From positions 34,076 to 98,075 of the forward strand of contig JAYFPY010000004.1 in the NCBI GenBank assembly GCA_034927505.1: 64,000 nt of DNA. Reading direction: 5' to 3'. Numbering within the stretch: position 1 is the stretch's first letter; each line of letters begins with the position of its first letter. Source of the stretch: RUG100 sp034927505 (GTDB lineage Bacteria; Bacillota; Clostridia; Peptostreptococcales; Anaerovoracaceae). The translations under genes and the position numbers were made by a program. The notes beneath the pieces were generated by a model. The model worked only from the letters and a program-made list of their open reading frames with translations, ran no database searches and was not told where the DNA came from. This document shows positions 42,058 through 52,241 of the stretch, in pieces.

Positions 42058-42559
42058 TCAGTCCCCTATGGCATCAGTACGATACAGGAATTTTACCGTT
42101 CCGTTCGTTCCGCTCCTCTTCTGTGAGAAAGATGTGTAGTCTTCGGAAGCCTGAACTATCTTCTTCATCTTGTTGACTGTTGTCTTTATATCGCCGTTAT
42201 ACAGATCAACTATTTTTTTGATCCCGTCACTGTAATATTTATTCAATCCGTTGACCAGCTTTTTCGGAATTGTTCAGCAGCACATTCATTGTTCCGGACA
42301 TAATGATGTCCAGTTTCGACACTGCTTTTTCCGGCGCAACGTTCATTCCCTCTCCTAGCCAATGGAGTGTCCAGATGTTTTATAAGGTCGGGCACTCTGC
42401 TGCCAATAACGTCATAGAGGCATTTCCCCAGTTTTTCTCTGTGATTCACCGCACCTGTTCCTTAAATTTTCATTCCAACAAATCGTATATATCTGCAAAA
42501 TGATAATAAAAAGTATTTCTGCTGACGCCGCATTCCTTTGTCAATTCCTTTACTGTCAT
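42058..42559 (-). pseudogene. Fused remnants of a TetR-type regulator and a membrane transporter
   Basis: From 42559 leftward: TVKELTKECGVSRNTFYYHFADIYDLLE is a TetR helix-turn-helix, cut by a TGA where a Trp is expected, with more stops following (ITEKNWGNASM). After about 42260 another frame reads KLVNGLNKYYSDGIKKIVDLYNGD to VKFLYRTDAIGD, which resembles the C-terminal exported part of YhgE/Pip or MMPL-type proteins. Such regulators are often next to these transporters, so this looks like a decayed regulator-transporter pair joined by deletion. Confidence 0.6.
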
Positions 42560-43354
42560 TTATTTCTCCGGCGGGGTGGCAATCACAAACGGCTGGGGAT
42601 CCGGTTCACCGGTCAGACTGCTGCTCTCATGCCACATGTAGAAAAATCTTTCTGCTCCTACTGTGTAATAACCATCCTGGTACTGATCTGTTGTATCATA
42701 AGGATCAGCCATTATCATGACATCATCTCCAAAGTTGTCGTCTGTCCCCATGGTGTCATATCCTATTATTACCTGCCAGTGTCCGTCCCAGTCTGTCCAG
42801 TCGACCATTATCGGCTGTTCGGCTTTCAAATTCTTCTGTACCCATTTAGTGAATTTTGCTGTTGCATTGTCGTCTGTATTATAATCAAAATCGTATTTGC
42901 CTGCTTTATCACGCTGAACAGTCCATCCAATTTTCTTGAAGAACTTTGTTACTCCATCAGGTCCTACCCCATCAGTATCAGTGGTGCCTGACAATTTTGC
43001 AATAGACAGTTCATCATATTTTTTTGCATCATATTTTCCATAACTGTTCATTACCATTACTATACTTGCTGCTCCACAAGTATATTCCGTTGTCTGCTGA
43101 TATGTTTTGAATTTTGGTATCACAGTCAGCGAATCTGTTGATTCCATGTTGTAGACATCCAGCTGCTTGAAATAATCCGATCCAAAGTGGTCATCACAGC
43201 CATCATAACTAGATGCTCCCGATGATGTTGTATCATATCCTGAAGGATATGCAATGGTATGCTTTTCATAAGCTTCACTGCTCGATCCGCATGCAGCCAG
43301 TCCAATAGCAAAGACTACTGCAAGCAATACTATAAGTACTTTTCTGGTTTTCAT
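42560..43354 (-). CDS. C39-like papain-fold lipoprotein peptidase
   Basis: This 264-residue lipoprotein (lipobox GLAAC) starts at the ATG at 43354 after GAGGTG. The mature part has the Cys motif YQQTTEYTCGAASIVMVMNSYG, the His in WDGHWQVIIGYD and the Asp in MIMADPYD, the catalytic triad of Peptidase_C39-like proteins. It may process peptides at the membrane surface. No ABC transporter accompanies it. Confidence 0.82.
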   Translation of the reverse strand: MKTRKVLIVLLAVVFAIGLAACGSSSEAYEKHTIAYPSGYDTTSSGASSYDGCDDHFGSDYFKQLDVYNMESTDSLTVIPKFKTYQQTTEYTCGAASIVMVMNSYGKYDAKKYDELSIAKLSGTTDTDGVGPDGVTKFFKKIGWTVQRDKAGKYDFDYNTDDNATAKFTKWVQKNLKAEQPIMVDWTDWDGHWQVIIGYDTMGTDDNFGDDVMIMADPYDTTDQYQDGYYTVGAERFFYMWHESSSLTGEPDPQPFVIATPPEK

Positions 43355-43537
43355 AGGAATCACCTCTCTCTTATATGTCAGAATATTCCTACTTTTATTA
43401 TACACCTTTTGTCAATTCCATATCCGCCTGCTGTGGCATAGCTTTCCGTTATATGCAATTAGAATTATATGGTAATTGTTCTTCAAAAGTAATATAATTA
43501 TACTATCAAACTTAACAATAATAATAAGGAACAATCA

Positions 43538-44281
43538 ATGAAAATCATAAGAAACATCCCCGGGATCGTGAAGGTACTCTTCTCACTGCCCGAATTACGA
43601 CATTTGAAGAAAGAAATAGATTCAGCCAGATCCGAAGGCGATGATAAGAGAGAGCAGGCTGCGATCCTGGCAGCTACAGACATGTGGGGCCATCATCTGC
43701 TCCGCAGTTTCAATATACCTTTGACTGTGGAAGGCCGTGAGAACATCCCGGACCGTGGTCCGGTAGTCTATGTGAGCAACCATCAGGGTTTTGCCGATAT
43801 TCCCACCATGTGTGCTGTGCTGAACAAAATACAGTTTGGCTTTATTGCTAAAGAAGCTCTGAACAACATTCCACTTTACGGAACATGGATGAAACGCATA
43901 CGCAGCGTAATGATAAAAAGAGACGATCCAAGAGCCAGTTTAAGAGCTATCTCCGAAGGCATCGATTATATCTATCATGGATTTTCAATGCTTATCTTTC
44001 CCGAAGGGAACAGAGCACAGGGCGGCCCTATGAATGAATTCAAAAAAGGAGCTCTCAAACTTGCTGTCAAGCCCGGAGTTCCTATTGTTCCCATCAGTAT
44101 AAACGGCACCTATGAAGTGCTGGAAAAAGACGGCGTTCTGAAGAGTGCTCCTATCGATATGATCATCCATCCTGCCATCCCCACCGAAGGTATTGACCGT
44201 CAGGAGGAAAAGCTTCTGACCGACAGGGTCTTTCAAATCGTGAAATCAGGCGTTGATGAACTGAAATCTCGCAGAAAATAG
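43538..44281 (+). CDS. plsC: 1-acylglycerol-3-phosphate O-acyltransferase
   Basis: This 247-residue protein has VYVSNHQGFADIPTM (HX4D motif), GFIAKEALNNIPLYGTWMK, FPEGNRAQGG and VPIVPISINGTYEV. It makes phosphatidate from lysophosphatidate at the membrane. A TATAAT lies about 45 bp upstream and AAGGAA precedes the ATG. Confidence 0.9.
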   Translation: MKIIRNIPGIVKVLFSLPELRHLKKEIDSARSEGDDKREQAAILAATDMWGHHLLRSFNIPLTVEGRENIPDRGPVVYVSNHQGFADIPTMCAVLNKIQFGFIAKEALNNIPLYGTWMKRIRSVMIKRDDPRASLRAISEGIDYIYHGFSMLIFPEGNRAQGGPMNEFKKGALKLAVKPGVPIVPISINGTYEVLEKDGVLKSAPIDMIIHPAIPTEGIDRQEEKLLTDRVFQIVKSGVDELKSRRK

Positions 44282-44315
44282 GGGTTCCTGCAGGTTTTTA
44301 GAATAAATTATCCAC

Positions 44316-44346
44316 AACCGCAAAAAAGTTCTTGCTCTTTGCGGTT
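44316..44346. terminator. Bidirectional terminator between plsC and trpS
   Basis: AACCGCAAA pairs with TTTGCGGTT; T-rich bases follow on the plus strand. The hairpin overlaps the trpS stop codon and serves both converging genes. Confidence 0.65.
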
Positions 44347-45337
44347 ATTTTATCCCCAAGCCCAGACCAAAAGTGTCCTTAACTCTCTCCAACACCGGCG
44401 TTGCAATTTCTGAAGCTCTTTGAGCCCCATTTTTCAACGTATCCAGCAATTCTTGAGATTCCCTTATTTCATTGAATCTCTGCTGTATCGGTTTTAATGC
44501 TTCTGTTGTTACGCCGACAAGTTCCTTTTTAAAGTCTCCGTATCCTTTGTTTTTAAAGTTATCCACTATTTTATCCACAGGCTCTCCCGAAAGAGCACTG
44601 TATATGTTCAAAAGATTGGATATTCCGGCTTTTTCGGCCGGATCGAATCGTACGATCCCTTCCGAATCGGTGGTTGCTTTCATAATTGATTTTTTGATTT
44701 TCGCTTCGCCATCCAACAGGGATATACGACTGTGTATATTTTCAGCACTTTTGCTCATTTTATTGGTTGGATCGTCCAGTGCCATTATTCTGGCGCCTTC
44801 CTTAAGAAATCTTCCTTCGGGTACTACGAATGTCTTTTTGTATTTATTGTTTATTCTGATCGCAATATCTCTGCAAAGTTCAATATGCTGTTTCTGGTCG
44901 TTTCCGACCGGAACTACATCCGTATCATATACCAGTATGTCAGCTGCCATGAGGATAGGATATGTAAACAGCCCGGCAGGAGCTGATTCTCTTCCCTTAT
45001 TTTTCTGCTTGAACTGCGTCATTCGCGACAATTCTCCCGTATATGCGTTGCATGTCAGTATCCATGACAATTCCGCGTGTGCAGAAACGTCTGACTGAAC
45101 GAACACTATTGATTTTTTCGGATCCACGCCCACTGAAAGATACAACGCTGCTACATCCAGGGTGTGTTTTCTCAGTTCTTCCGGGTCCTGAGGGACTGTG
45201 ATAGAATGCATATCCACTATGCAATAAATACAATCATTTTCTTCCTGGAGTTCTACAAACTGTTTCAACGCGCCGAGGTAATTACCCAAATGGATGTTCC
45301 CTGTAGGCTGCACTCCCGAAAATACTCTCTTTGCCAT
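44345..45337 (-). CDS. trpS: Tryptophanyl-tRNA synthetase
   Basis: This 330-residue class I synthetase has the HIGH-like GVQPTGNIHLGNYLGALKQF and KMSKS in NKMSKSAENIHS. Length and motifs match the bacterial TrpS. It starts 9 bp after the sigma factor gene with no room for a T-box leader, so transcription must come from upstream. Confidence 0.95.
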   Translation of the reverse strand: MAKRVFSGVQPTGNIHLGNYLGALKQFVELQEENDCIYCIVDMHSITVPQDPEELRKHTLDVAALYLSVGVDPKKSIVFVQSDVSAHAELSWILTCNAYTGELSRMTQFKQKNKGRESAPAGLFTYPILMAADILVYDTDVVPVGNDQKQHIELCRDIAIRINNKYKKTFVVPEGRFLKEGARIMALDDPTNKMSKSAENIHSRISLLDGEAKIKKSIMKATTDSEGIVRFDPAEKAGISNLLNIYSALSGEPVDKIVDNFKNKGYGDFKKELVGVTTEALKPIQQRFNEIRESQELLDTLKNGAQRASEIATPVLERVKDTFGLGLGIK

Positions 45338-45346
45338 TTTGATTTC

Positions 45347-46081
45347 CTACTTCTGCAATTCTTTTGCAAACCTTTCTTTTATGTTCTTTTCCGCTCTGGA
45401 AACTGTCATCTGCGACACTCCCAAAGTTTTTGCTATATCTGTCTGTGATTTTTCTTCTATGAATCTTTTTTTGAAAATATATCTGCTGGCATCTGTCAGC
45501 TGGCTGAGAACAGTATTTATTATTTCTCTGTTTTCCAGTCCATTGTATCCGACTTCTTCAACAGATGTAAATTTCTCATATTTACTGCCCTCGCCTTCAT
45601 CACCGCTGTCGCTGAACGTCTCATCCAGAGAATATGCCCCATAAGCCATAGATGATTCCATTGCCATAAGGACGTTTTCTTCCTTTTCTCCCATCAATTC
45701 TGCCACTTCTCCTACTGTTGGCATTCTTCCCAGCTTCCCCGCCAGTTTGTCTTTTGCCGCAGGCAGTGCAACGGATATTTCTTTCAGCCTTCTTGGCACT
45801 TTAAGACTCCATCCCTTGTCGCGGAAATATTTTTTTATTTCTCCGAGTATAGTAGGAGTGGCAAAGCTGCTGAACTCGAATCCTTTTGATGGATCGAATC
45901 TTTCAACGGCTTTGATGAGAGCCAAAGCTCCTACCTGATAAAGGTCATCTCTGTCTACTCCTTTACCCGTATATTTGCGTATCAAAATATCGACCATATA
46001 TAGATTTTCTTCAACAATTTTATTGCGCAGATCGATATCTTTTGTTTCTGCATATCTCTGGAAAGAATCCTTTGAGGTCAT
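45347..46081 (-). CDS. SigB/SigF/SigG-type RNA polymerase sigma factor
   Basis: This 244-residue sigma-70 family factor has region 2 (DRDDLYQVGALALIKAVERFDPSKGFEFSSFATPTILGEIK), region 3 (LKVPRRLKEIS) and region 4 (EKSQTDIAKTLGVSQMTVSRAEKNIKE). Its start overlaps the stop of the adjacent RsbW/SpoIIAB-type gene. It could be the general stress factor or a sporulation factor; no SpoIIAA/RsbV antagonist is in the operon. Confidence 0.88.
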   Translation of the reverse strand: MTSKDSFQRYAETKDIDLRNKIVEENLYMVDILIRKYTGKGVDRDDLYQVGALALIKAVERFDPSKGFEFSSFATPTILGEIKKYFRDKGWSLKVPRRLKEISVALPAAKDKLAGKLGRMPTVGEVAELMGEKEENVLMAMESSMAYGAYSLDETFSDSGDEGEGSKYEKFTSVEEVGYNGLENREIINTVLSQLTDASRYIFKKRFIEEKSQTDIAKTLGVSQMTVSRAEKNIKERFAKELQK

Positions 46082-46479
46082 TTATTTTTCACCATTCTTA
46101 TGCTGCGACATCCGTCTCCGGCTTTTACTATTTCAACGTCATCCATTAGGGATTTTATTATCTGTATACCTAGATCTCCTTCTCCGGGGCAGTCCATACA
46201 TGGACGGGTCCCCTTTGATACCTGGTGTTTACACAGTTTGTCCTCTACTTCAATAGTTAGGACTTTTCCTGCCATGTCCATTGCCAGCTGATAGTTTTCA
46301 CTCCAGCCTTCAAAGCCATGACATGTGATAGCTTTGCATGCTTCCCCCACAGCCATCTTTATGTCGTCTACCTTTTCGATGTCAAATCCTTCAAGGGAAG
46401 CAGCGGCTCCTGCCGCCATTTTTGCGATTTTAATGTACTCCGGATTTCCCGGAACAGTCATTTCTAATATTCCTGACAT
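46078..46479 (-). CDS. RsbW/SpoIIAB-type anti-sigma factor kinase
   Basis: This 133-residue GHKL ATPase has the N-box VDDIKMAVGEACKAITCH and the G1/G2 region GDLGIQIIKSLMDDVEI with CRSIRMVK at the end. It should bind and hold the following sigma factor, releasing it when an anti-anti-sigma factor is dephosphorylated. Overlaps the sigma gene by 4 bp; 10 bp after gyrA. Confidence 0.85.
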   Translation of the reverse strand: MSGILEMTVPGNPEYIKIAKMAAGAAASLEGFDIEKVDDIKMAVGEACKAITCHGFEGWSENYQLAMDMAGKVLTIEVEDKLCKHQVSKGTRPCMDCPGEGDLGIQIIKSLMDDVEIVKAGDGCRSIRMVKNK

Positions 46480-46488
46480 CTATTTCTC

Positions 46489-48999
46489 CTATTTTTCCGT
46501 ACTTTTCATTTCTATTTGATCATTGTCCTTTTCCTCAGTCTCTTCCCGAGTTTCGCTGTCCTCTTCTTCATCTTCTTTAAGGACTTTTGCCATGGATATT
46601 ATATCCGTATCTTTGTCGACCTTCATGATGCGCACTCCCTGAGTTGCTCTTCCTAGCTGAGAAACATCACCGGCTTTTATTCTTATTATAACACCATTTG
46701 AGTTGATCAAAAGTACTTCATCATCTTCGTCTACGACCATGGCGCCGATCAGTTCGCCTGTCTTTTTGAATTTGGATTTGTCGTAAGTAAGCAGACCTTT
46801 TCCGCCTCTCGTCTGCACTTTGTATTCTTTTACAGAAGTCCTCTTGCCGTATCCTTTTTTGGTAACTACCAGCAGTTCTTCATCGGCGCTCACCAGATTC
46901 ATTGATACGACTTCATCGTCATCCTCCAGTTTGATCGCTCTGACTCCGCCTGCCGATCTTCCCATCGGTCTTACATCATTTTCAGAGAATGTGATAGACT
47001 TGCCGTTTTTGGTTACAATGACTACGTTATCTTTTCCGCTGGTCTCTCTGATGCCTACCAGTTCATCGCCGTCTTTTAAGTTGATTGCTATGAGGCCTGA
47101 CTTTCTGTTGGTATCGAACTGAGACAGTGCAGTCTTCTTTATAGTTCCGTACTTGGTGACTGTGATGAGATATTTATCATCGCTGAATTCCTTGATCGGC
47201 ATTACCGCGCTGATCCTTTCTCTCTGAAGAAGATTGAGGAAGTTCACAGCCGGAGTTCCCTTGGCGGTCCTTGTCGCCTCCGGTATTTCATATGCTTTGA
47301 TCTTGTGCGCTTTGCCAAAGCTGGTAAAGAACATCAGATATTCATGGGTAGAAGTCATTATCAAGTCGGTCACAAAATCATTTTCTCTTGTTGTAAGCCC
47401 GGTTATTCCCTTGCCTCCTCTTTTCTGCGTCTTGTATGTATCAGCCGGTATCCTTTTGAGGTATCCTAAATGAGTCAAAGTTATCGCAACTTTTTCTTCT
47501 TCAATAAGATCTTCTTCATCGAATTCATCGATCGAACCGGTAATTTTTGTTCTTCTGGAGTCATTCCATTTTTCTTTGATCTCCAGCATTTCTTCTTTTA
47601 CTACATTCATCAGTTTCACTTCATCCGAAAGAAGATCTTTGTAATAAGCTATTTTTTCCTGCAGTTCTGCATATTCCTTTTCTATTTTTTCTCTTTCCAG
47701 ACCCTGCAGTCTTGCCAGCCTCATGTCCAAAATCGCCTGGGCCTGTATTTCAGAAAGCCCGAATTTTTTCATCAACTGACCTTTTGCGTCATCATAGCTC
47801 TGTCTTATGGTCTTGATCACTTCGTCTATATTATCAAGAGCAATACGGAGCCCTTCGAGTATGTGCGCTCTGGCTTCCGCCTTTTTCAGATCGTACTGAG
47901 TACGTCTTGTTACTACATCTTTCTGATGCTTTAGATATTCTGTCAGCATATCATAAAGATTCAGTATTTTCGGTTCACCGTTGACCAGCGCCAGCATTAT
48001 CATTGAATAGCTGTCCTGCAGCTGTGTATGTTTAAACAGTCTGTTTAGAGTGACCTGCGGGTTGGCATCTCTTTTCAGTTCGATGACGATACGCATACCC
48101 TCACGGTTGGACTCGTCTCTGATATTTGAAATACCATCTACTTTTTTATCTTTTACCAGCTGCGCGATCTTTTCGATCAGTCTTGCTTTATTTACCTGGA
48201 AAGGGATCTCTGTTACTATTATCTGCAGTCTTCCCCTTTTAGTTTCTTCTATTTCTGTTTTTGCTCTTACAAGGACCTTTCCCTGTCCTGTGCGATAAGC
48301 TTCCTGTATAGATTTTTTGCCCATGATGATGGCGCCTGTAGGAAAATCCGGACCTTTTACTATCTTGATCAGATCTTCTACAGTTGTATCTTTGTCATCT
48401 ATCAGTTTTACGCATGCATCCACGGCTTCCCCAAGATTATGAGGGGGAATGGATGTGGCCATGCCGACTGCTATACCGTTGGATCCATTGACAAGAATGT
48501 TCGGTATCCTGCTGGGCAGTACTACCGGTTCTATTTCTTCTTCATCGAAGTTAGGCATGAAATCAACAGTTTCTTTATCTATGTCACGAAGCATCTGGAG
48601 AGCAAAAGGCGTCATCCTTGCTTCAGTATATCGCATTGCTGCAGCTCCGTCTCCATCAACAGAGCCAAAGTTTCCGTGACCGTCTACCAGCATATACCTT
48701 GTAGAAAAATCCTGAGCCAGTCTTACCATAGCATCATATATAGAACTGTCGCCGTGAGGGTGATATTTACCCATTACATCACCGACGATACGCGCCGATT
48801 TCTTGTATGGCTTGTCCGGTGTGACTCCCATGGTCCCCATGCCGTAAAGTATTCTTCGATGTACCGGTTTCAGTCCGTCACGCACATCCGGAAGGGCACG
48901 TCCCACGATAACACTCATCGCGTAATCGATATAGGAGTTTTTCATTTCGCTGTGTATTTCATGCTGTATCAGTTTATGATCTTCAATTAAATTATCCAT
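46489..48999 (-). CDS. gyrA: DNA gyrase subunit A
   Basis: This 836-residue type IIA topoisomerase subunit has YAMSVIVGRALPDVRDGLKPVHRRI, the catalytic Tyr in AAMRYTEARM, and the C-terminal wrapping domain with the GyrA-box-like QKRGGKG. An acidic tail follows. 17 bp after gyrB. Confidence 0.97.
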   Translation of the reverse strand: MDNLIEDHKLIQHEIHSEMKNSYIDYAMSVIVGRALPDVRDGLKPVHRRILYGMGTMGVTPDKPYKKSARIVGDVMGKYHPHGDSSIYDAMVRLAQDFSTRYMLVDGHGNFGSVDGDGAAAMRYTEARMTPFALQMLRDIDKETVDFMPNFDEEEIEPVVLPSRIPNILVNGSNGIAVGMATSIPPHNLGEAVDACVKLIDDKDTTVEDLIKIVKGPDFPTGAIIMGKKSIQEAYRTGQGKVLVRAKTEIEETKRGRLQIIVTEIPFQVNKARLIEKIAQLVKDKKVDGISNIRDESNREGMRIVIELKRDANPQVTLNRLFKHTQLQDSYSMIMLALVNGEPKILNLYDMLTEYLKHQKDVVTRRTQYDLKKAEARAHILEGLRIALDNIDEVIKTIRQSYDDAKGQLMKKFGLSEIQAQAILDMRLARLQGLEREKIEKEYAELQEKIAYYKDLLSDEVKLMNVVKEEMLEIKEKWNDSRRTKITGSIDEFDEEDLIEEEKVAITLTHLGYLKRIPADTYKTQKRGGKGITGLTTRENDFVTDLIMTSTHEYLMFFTSFGKAHKIKAYEIPEATRTAKGTPAVNFLNLLQRERISAVMPIKEFSDDKYLITVTKYGTIKKTALSQFDTNRKSGLIAINLKDGDELVGIRETSGKDNVVIVTKNGKSITFSENDVRPMGRSAGGVRAIKLEDDDEVVSMNLVSADEELLVVTKKGYGKRTSVKEYKVQTRGGKGLLTYDKSKFKKTGELIGAMVVDEDDEVLLINSNGVIIRIKAGDVSQLGRATQGVRIMKVDKDTDIISMAKVLKEDEEEDSETREETEEKDNDQIEMKSTEK

Positions 49000-49016
49000 T
49001 ACTCAAACTCCTTTCC

Positions 49017-50957
49017 CTATATATCCAGATTCTTTACATATTTTGCGTTATCTTCTATGAATTTTTTACGCGGCGGAACTTTGTCTCCCATCAACGTGGT
49101 GAATATCGCATCTGCTGCTGCTATATCATCAAGTGTTATCTGCACTAAAGTTCTGTGTTCATAATCCATTGTGGTTTCCCACAGTTGTTGAAAGCTCATC
49201 TCACCGAGACCTTTGTATCTCTGTATTTCTGCCTTGCCGTTCTTTTCTTCCAGTTCCTTCATCAGCTTTTCCTGTTCTCTGTCAGAATATGTATAAAATT
49301 CTTCTTTGCCTTTTTTCGTTCTGAAGAGAGGCGGCTGCGCCGCATACACATAGCCTCCCTCTATAAGAGGAGTCATGTATCTGTAAAAGAACGTAAGCAG
49401 CAGTGTTCTGATATGAGCACCGTCCACATCGGCATCGGTCATTATTATGATTTTATGATATCTAAGTTTTTCAATATCAAAATCATCTCCTATTCCGCAG
49501 CCAAAAGCTGTTATCATATTTTTTATTTCATCGGAATTCAGTATTCTATCCAATCTAGCTTTTTCAACATTGAGTATTTTACCTCGCAGCGGCAGCACAG
49601 CCTGACGTTTTCTGTCTCTTCCCTGTTTTGCAGATCCGCCGGCGGAATCTCCTTCGACCAGGAATATCTCAGAAATCGATGCATCCTTTTCCGAACAGTC
49701 CGCCAGTTTTCCAGGCAGTGATAGTCCGTCGAGCACACTGTTTTTTCTCGTTATATCTCTTGCCTTTCTGGCAGCTTCTCTTGCTCTTGCCGCCTGCAGA
49801 CATTTGCTGAGTATTATTTTTGCCTGGTTTGGATTTTCTTGAAGAAAATATGTTATATGTTCATTGGTCGTCGTTTCAACAAAGCCTCTCATCTCGCTGT
49901 TTCCAAGCTTTGCTTTAGTCTGGCCTTCAAACTGCGGATTCGTCAGTTTGACAGAAATTATCGCAGTGATCCCTTCCCTTATGTCTTCACCGGAAAGCGC
50001 CGCGTCTTTTTCTTTCAAAATGTTGTTTTTTCTGGCGTAGTCGTTGAACGCCCTTGTAAGGGCGGTCTTGAATCCTATCAAATGATAGCCGCCGTCTGTT
50101 GTATTTATATTATTTGCATATGAAAGAATAGTCTCGCTGTATCTGTCGGTATATTGGAGCGCAACTTCAACTTCCATATCACCTTTTCCCGATTTATCTT
50201 TTCCTGTCGCTTCAAAATATATAATGTCTTTATGTATTGCTTCTTTGCTCTGATTTTGATAAGCAACGAACTCTTTTATTCCTCCTTCATAATGGAATTC
50301 TTCTTTTTTCTTTTGACCTTCTCTTTCATCAGAAAGGATTATTTTTATTCCCTTATTGAGAAATGCCATTTCACGAAGTCTATATTCCAAAGTGGAAAAA
50401 TCAAAAACGATTTCCTCAAAAATATCCGGATCAGGCCAGAATACGGTTTTAGAACCTGTCTTTCTTGAAGTGCCTATTTCCTTCATTTTCTCTACAGTCT
50501 TGCCCTTTTCAAAAGCAAGAGCATATTTTTTTCCGTTTCTATTTACTTCAACTTCCATTCTTGTTGAAAGAGCATTTACTACAGATGCACCTACGCCATG
50601 CAGTCCTCCGGAAACCTTATATCCCCCGCCTCCGAATTTTCCTCCTGCATGAAGCACTGTATGTATTACTTCAACTGCAGGTTTCTTTAATTTGGGATGC
50701 TCATCGACAGGCATTCCTCTGCCGTCATCTTCAACCATTATTGAGTTATCTTTTTGGATAGTGACTTTTATAGTTGAACAAAACCCTGCAAGAGCTTCAT
50801 CTACCGAATTATCCACTATCTCGTAAACCAAATGATGAAGACCTTTTTCTCCCGTCGATCCGATATACATACCGGGTCTTTTTCTTACAGGTTCAAGGCC
50901 TTCTAAAACTTGGATTTGTTCCGCATCATATTTTTGATTTTTTATATTATCTGCCAT
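49017..50957 (-). CDS. gyrB: DNA gyrase subunit B
   Basis: This 646-residue ATPase subunit has VLEGLEPVRKRPGMYIGS, IVDNSVDEALAG, GLHGVGASVVNALS and the TOPRIM motifs EGDSAGGSAKQGRDR and DADVDGAHIRTL. The ATG at 50957 is preceded by GAGGTG; an upstream extension is not homologous. The 197 bp between it and recF hold no feature I can support. Confidence 0.97.
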   Translation of the reverse strand: MADNIKNQKYDAEQIQVLEGLEPVRKRPGMYIGSTGEKGLHHLVYEIVDNSVDEALAGFCSTIKVTIQKDNSIMVEDDGRGMPVDEHPKLKKPAVEVIHTVLHAGGKFGGGGYKVSGGLHGVGASVVNALSTRMEVEVNRNGKKYALAFEKGKTVEKMKEIGTSRKTGSKTVFWPDPDIFEEIVFDFSTLEYRLREMAFLNKGIKIILSDEREGQKKKEEFHYEGGIKEFVAYQNQSKEAIHKDIIYFEATGKDKSGKGDMEVEVALQYTDRYSETILSYANNINTTDGGYHLIGFKTALTRAFNDYARKNNILKEKDAALSGEDIREGITAIISVKLTNPQFEGQTKAKLGNSEMRGFVETTTNEHITYFLQENPNQAKIILSKCLQAARAREAARKARDITRKNSVLDGLSLPGKLADCSEKDASISEIFLVEGDSAGGSAKQGRDRKRQAVLPLRGKILNVEKARLDRILNSDEIKNMITAFGCGIGDDFDIEKLRYHKIIIMTDADVDGAHIRTLLLTFFYRYMTPLIEGGYVYAAQPPLFRTKKGKEEFYTYSDREQEKLMKELEEKNGKAEIQRYKGLGEMSFQQLWETTMDYEHRTLVQITLDDIAAADAIFTTLMGDKVPPRKKFIEDNAKYVKNLDI

Positions 50958-51154
50958 CTGATCTATCACCTCTTTGATATAAAATTCATACTTGTTTATT
51001 ATACAATAAAACGGCCATTTATTCAATATATTTGGCTTCTTCGGTATTTATTATATTTTTATTGGTTATTTATCTCTGAGAGGCCGTCATAGCCTTAAAA
51101 AGACCTGTTTTTACACGTATATAACTAATGTATTTTGGTAAAAACTAACATTTG

Positions 51155-52240
51155 TTATTTTACAACTTTTCCATTTTCTATTTTTATAGATTTTCCATTT
51201 TTAAGGGTACGTTTAAGATCATCTGCCAGGCCGGCGGCAGTTATAAATAACTGAACTCCATCTAATGCTTCTATCAAATATTTTTGTCTTTCATTATCAA
51301 GTTCAGACATTACATCATCCAATAATAGAACCGGAGTATCTTCTTTTTCTTCTTTCAGCAATTCTATTTCAGCAAGTTTCAACGACAATGCTGCCGTTCT
51401 CTGCTGACCTTGCGATCCAAAATTTCTTGCATTTATATTATTTATTATTATTTCAAAATCATCTTTATGAGGTCCTTTTCCTGTGTTTCCATTTAAAAAA
51501 TCGTTTGCTGTATTGTCCTGCAGTGCATTTCTTATTGCATCTTTTTGATTAGATCCATCCGATTTTATATTTGGTCTATATTTTACTGTAAGATTTTCTT
51601 TTCCATTAGTTATATTATTATGTATATTTCCACTTATAGCAGAAATTTTTTTTATAAATTCATCTCTTTCTTTCATGAGAACATTTCCATATTCTATCAA
51701 CTTTTCATCCCATACAAAAAGCCCGTTTTGCTCATTTTCATTTTCTTTCAAATAAGCATTTCTCTGGGCGAGTATCCTGTTGTACTGTTTCAGACAATTC
51801 AAATATGAGGGTTTTAACTGTGAAAGTTCACGATTTATAAATAATCTTCTTTTTTCCGGATCTTCTTTCACTATTTTAAGATCTTCCGGACTGAATATCA
51901 CTGCAATAATATTATCCAGAAGTTCAGAAGTTTTTTCTATTTTTCTTCCTTCTATTTTTCCGGCCTTCTTTCCCTCCTTGCTAATAGCCATTTCAACTGT
52001 TGATTTTTCATTTTTTTCAAAATCAACTACTACCCTGCAAAAATCACTGTTGAATTTTATAAGATCTTTATCTCGGCCTGTCCTAAATGATTTTCCGAAT
52101 GAACATAAATATATACTTTCTATGAGATTCGTTTTTCCCTGAGCATTTTTTCCCGTTATTATATTTACATTTTTATCAAAGCTTATTTCTTCATCTTCAT
52201 AATTTCTGAAATTCTTTAGCTTTATACTGTTGATATACAT
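51155..52240 (-). CDS. recF: DNA replication/repair protein RecF
   Basis: This 361-residue SMC-like ATPase starts MYINSIKLKNFRNYEDEEISFD, with Walker A ITGKNAQGKTNLIESIYL and signature LLLDDVMSELD. It loads RecA at gaps. Its start is 1 bp from the dnaN stop; the S4-domain gene (yaaA/rlbA) often found between dnaN and recF is absent. Confidence 0.95.
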   Translation of the reverse strand: MYINSIKLKNFRNYEDEEISFDKNVNIITGKNAQGKTNLIESIYLCSFGKSFRTGRDKDLIKFNSDFCRVVVDFEKNEKSTVEMAISKEGKKAGKIEGRKIEKTSELLDNIIAVIFSPEDLKIVKEDPEKRRLFINRELSQLKPSYLNCLKQYNRILAQRNAYLKENENEQNGLFVWDEKLIEYGNVLMKERDEFIKKISAISGNIHNNITNGKENLTVKYRPNIKSDGSNQKDAIRNALQDNTANDFLNGNTGKGPHKDDFEIIINNINARNFGSQGQQRTAALSLKLAEIELLKEEKEDTPVLLLDDVMSELDNERQKYLIEALDGVQLFITAAGLADDLKRTLKNGKSIKIENGKVVK

Positions 52241-52241
52241 A

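Noticed and set aside
50958..51154. Search for an S4-domain gene or RNA between gyrB and recF
   Set aside because: No frame of adequate length or stable hairpin with a U-tract was seen.
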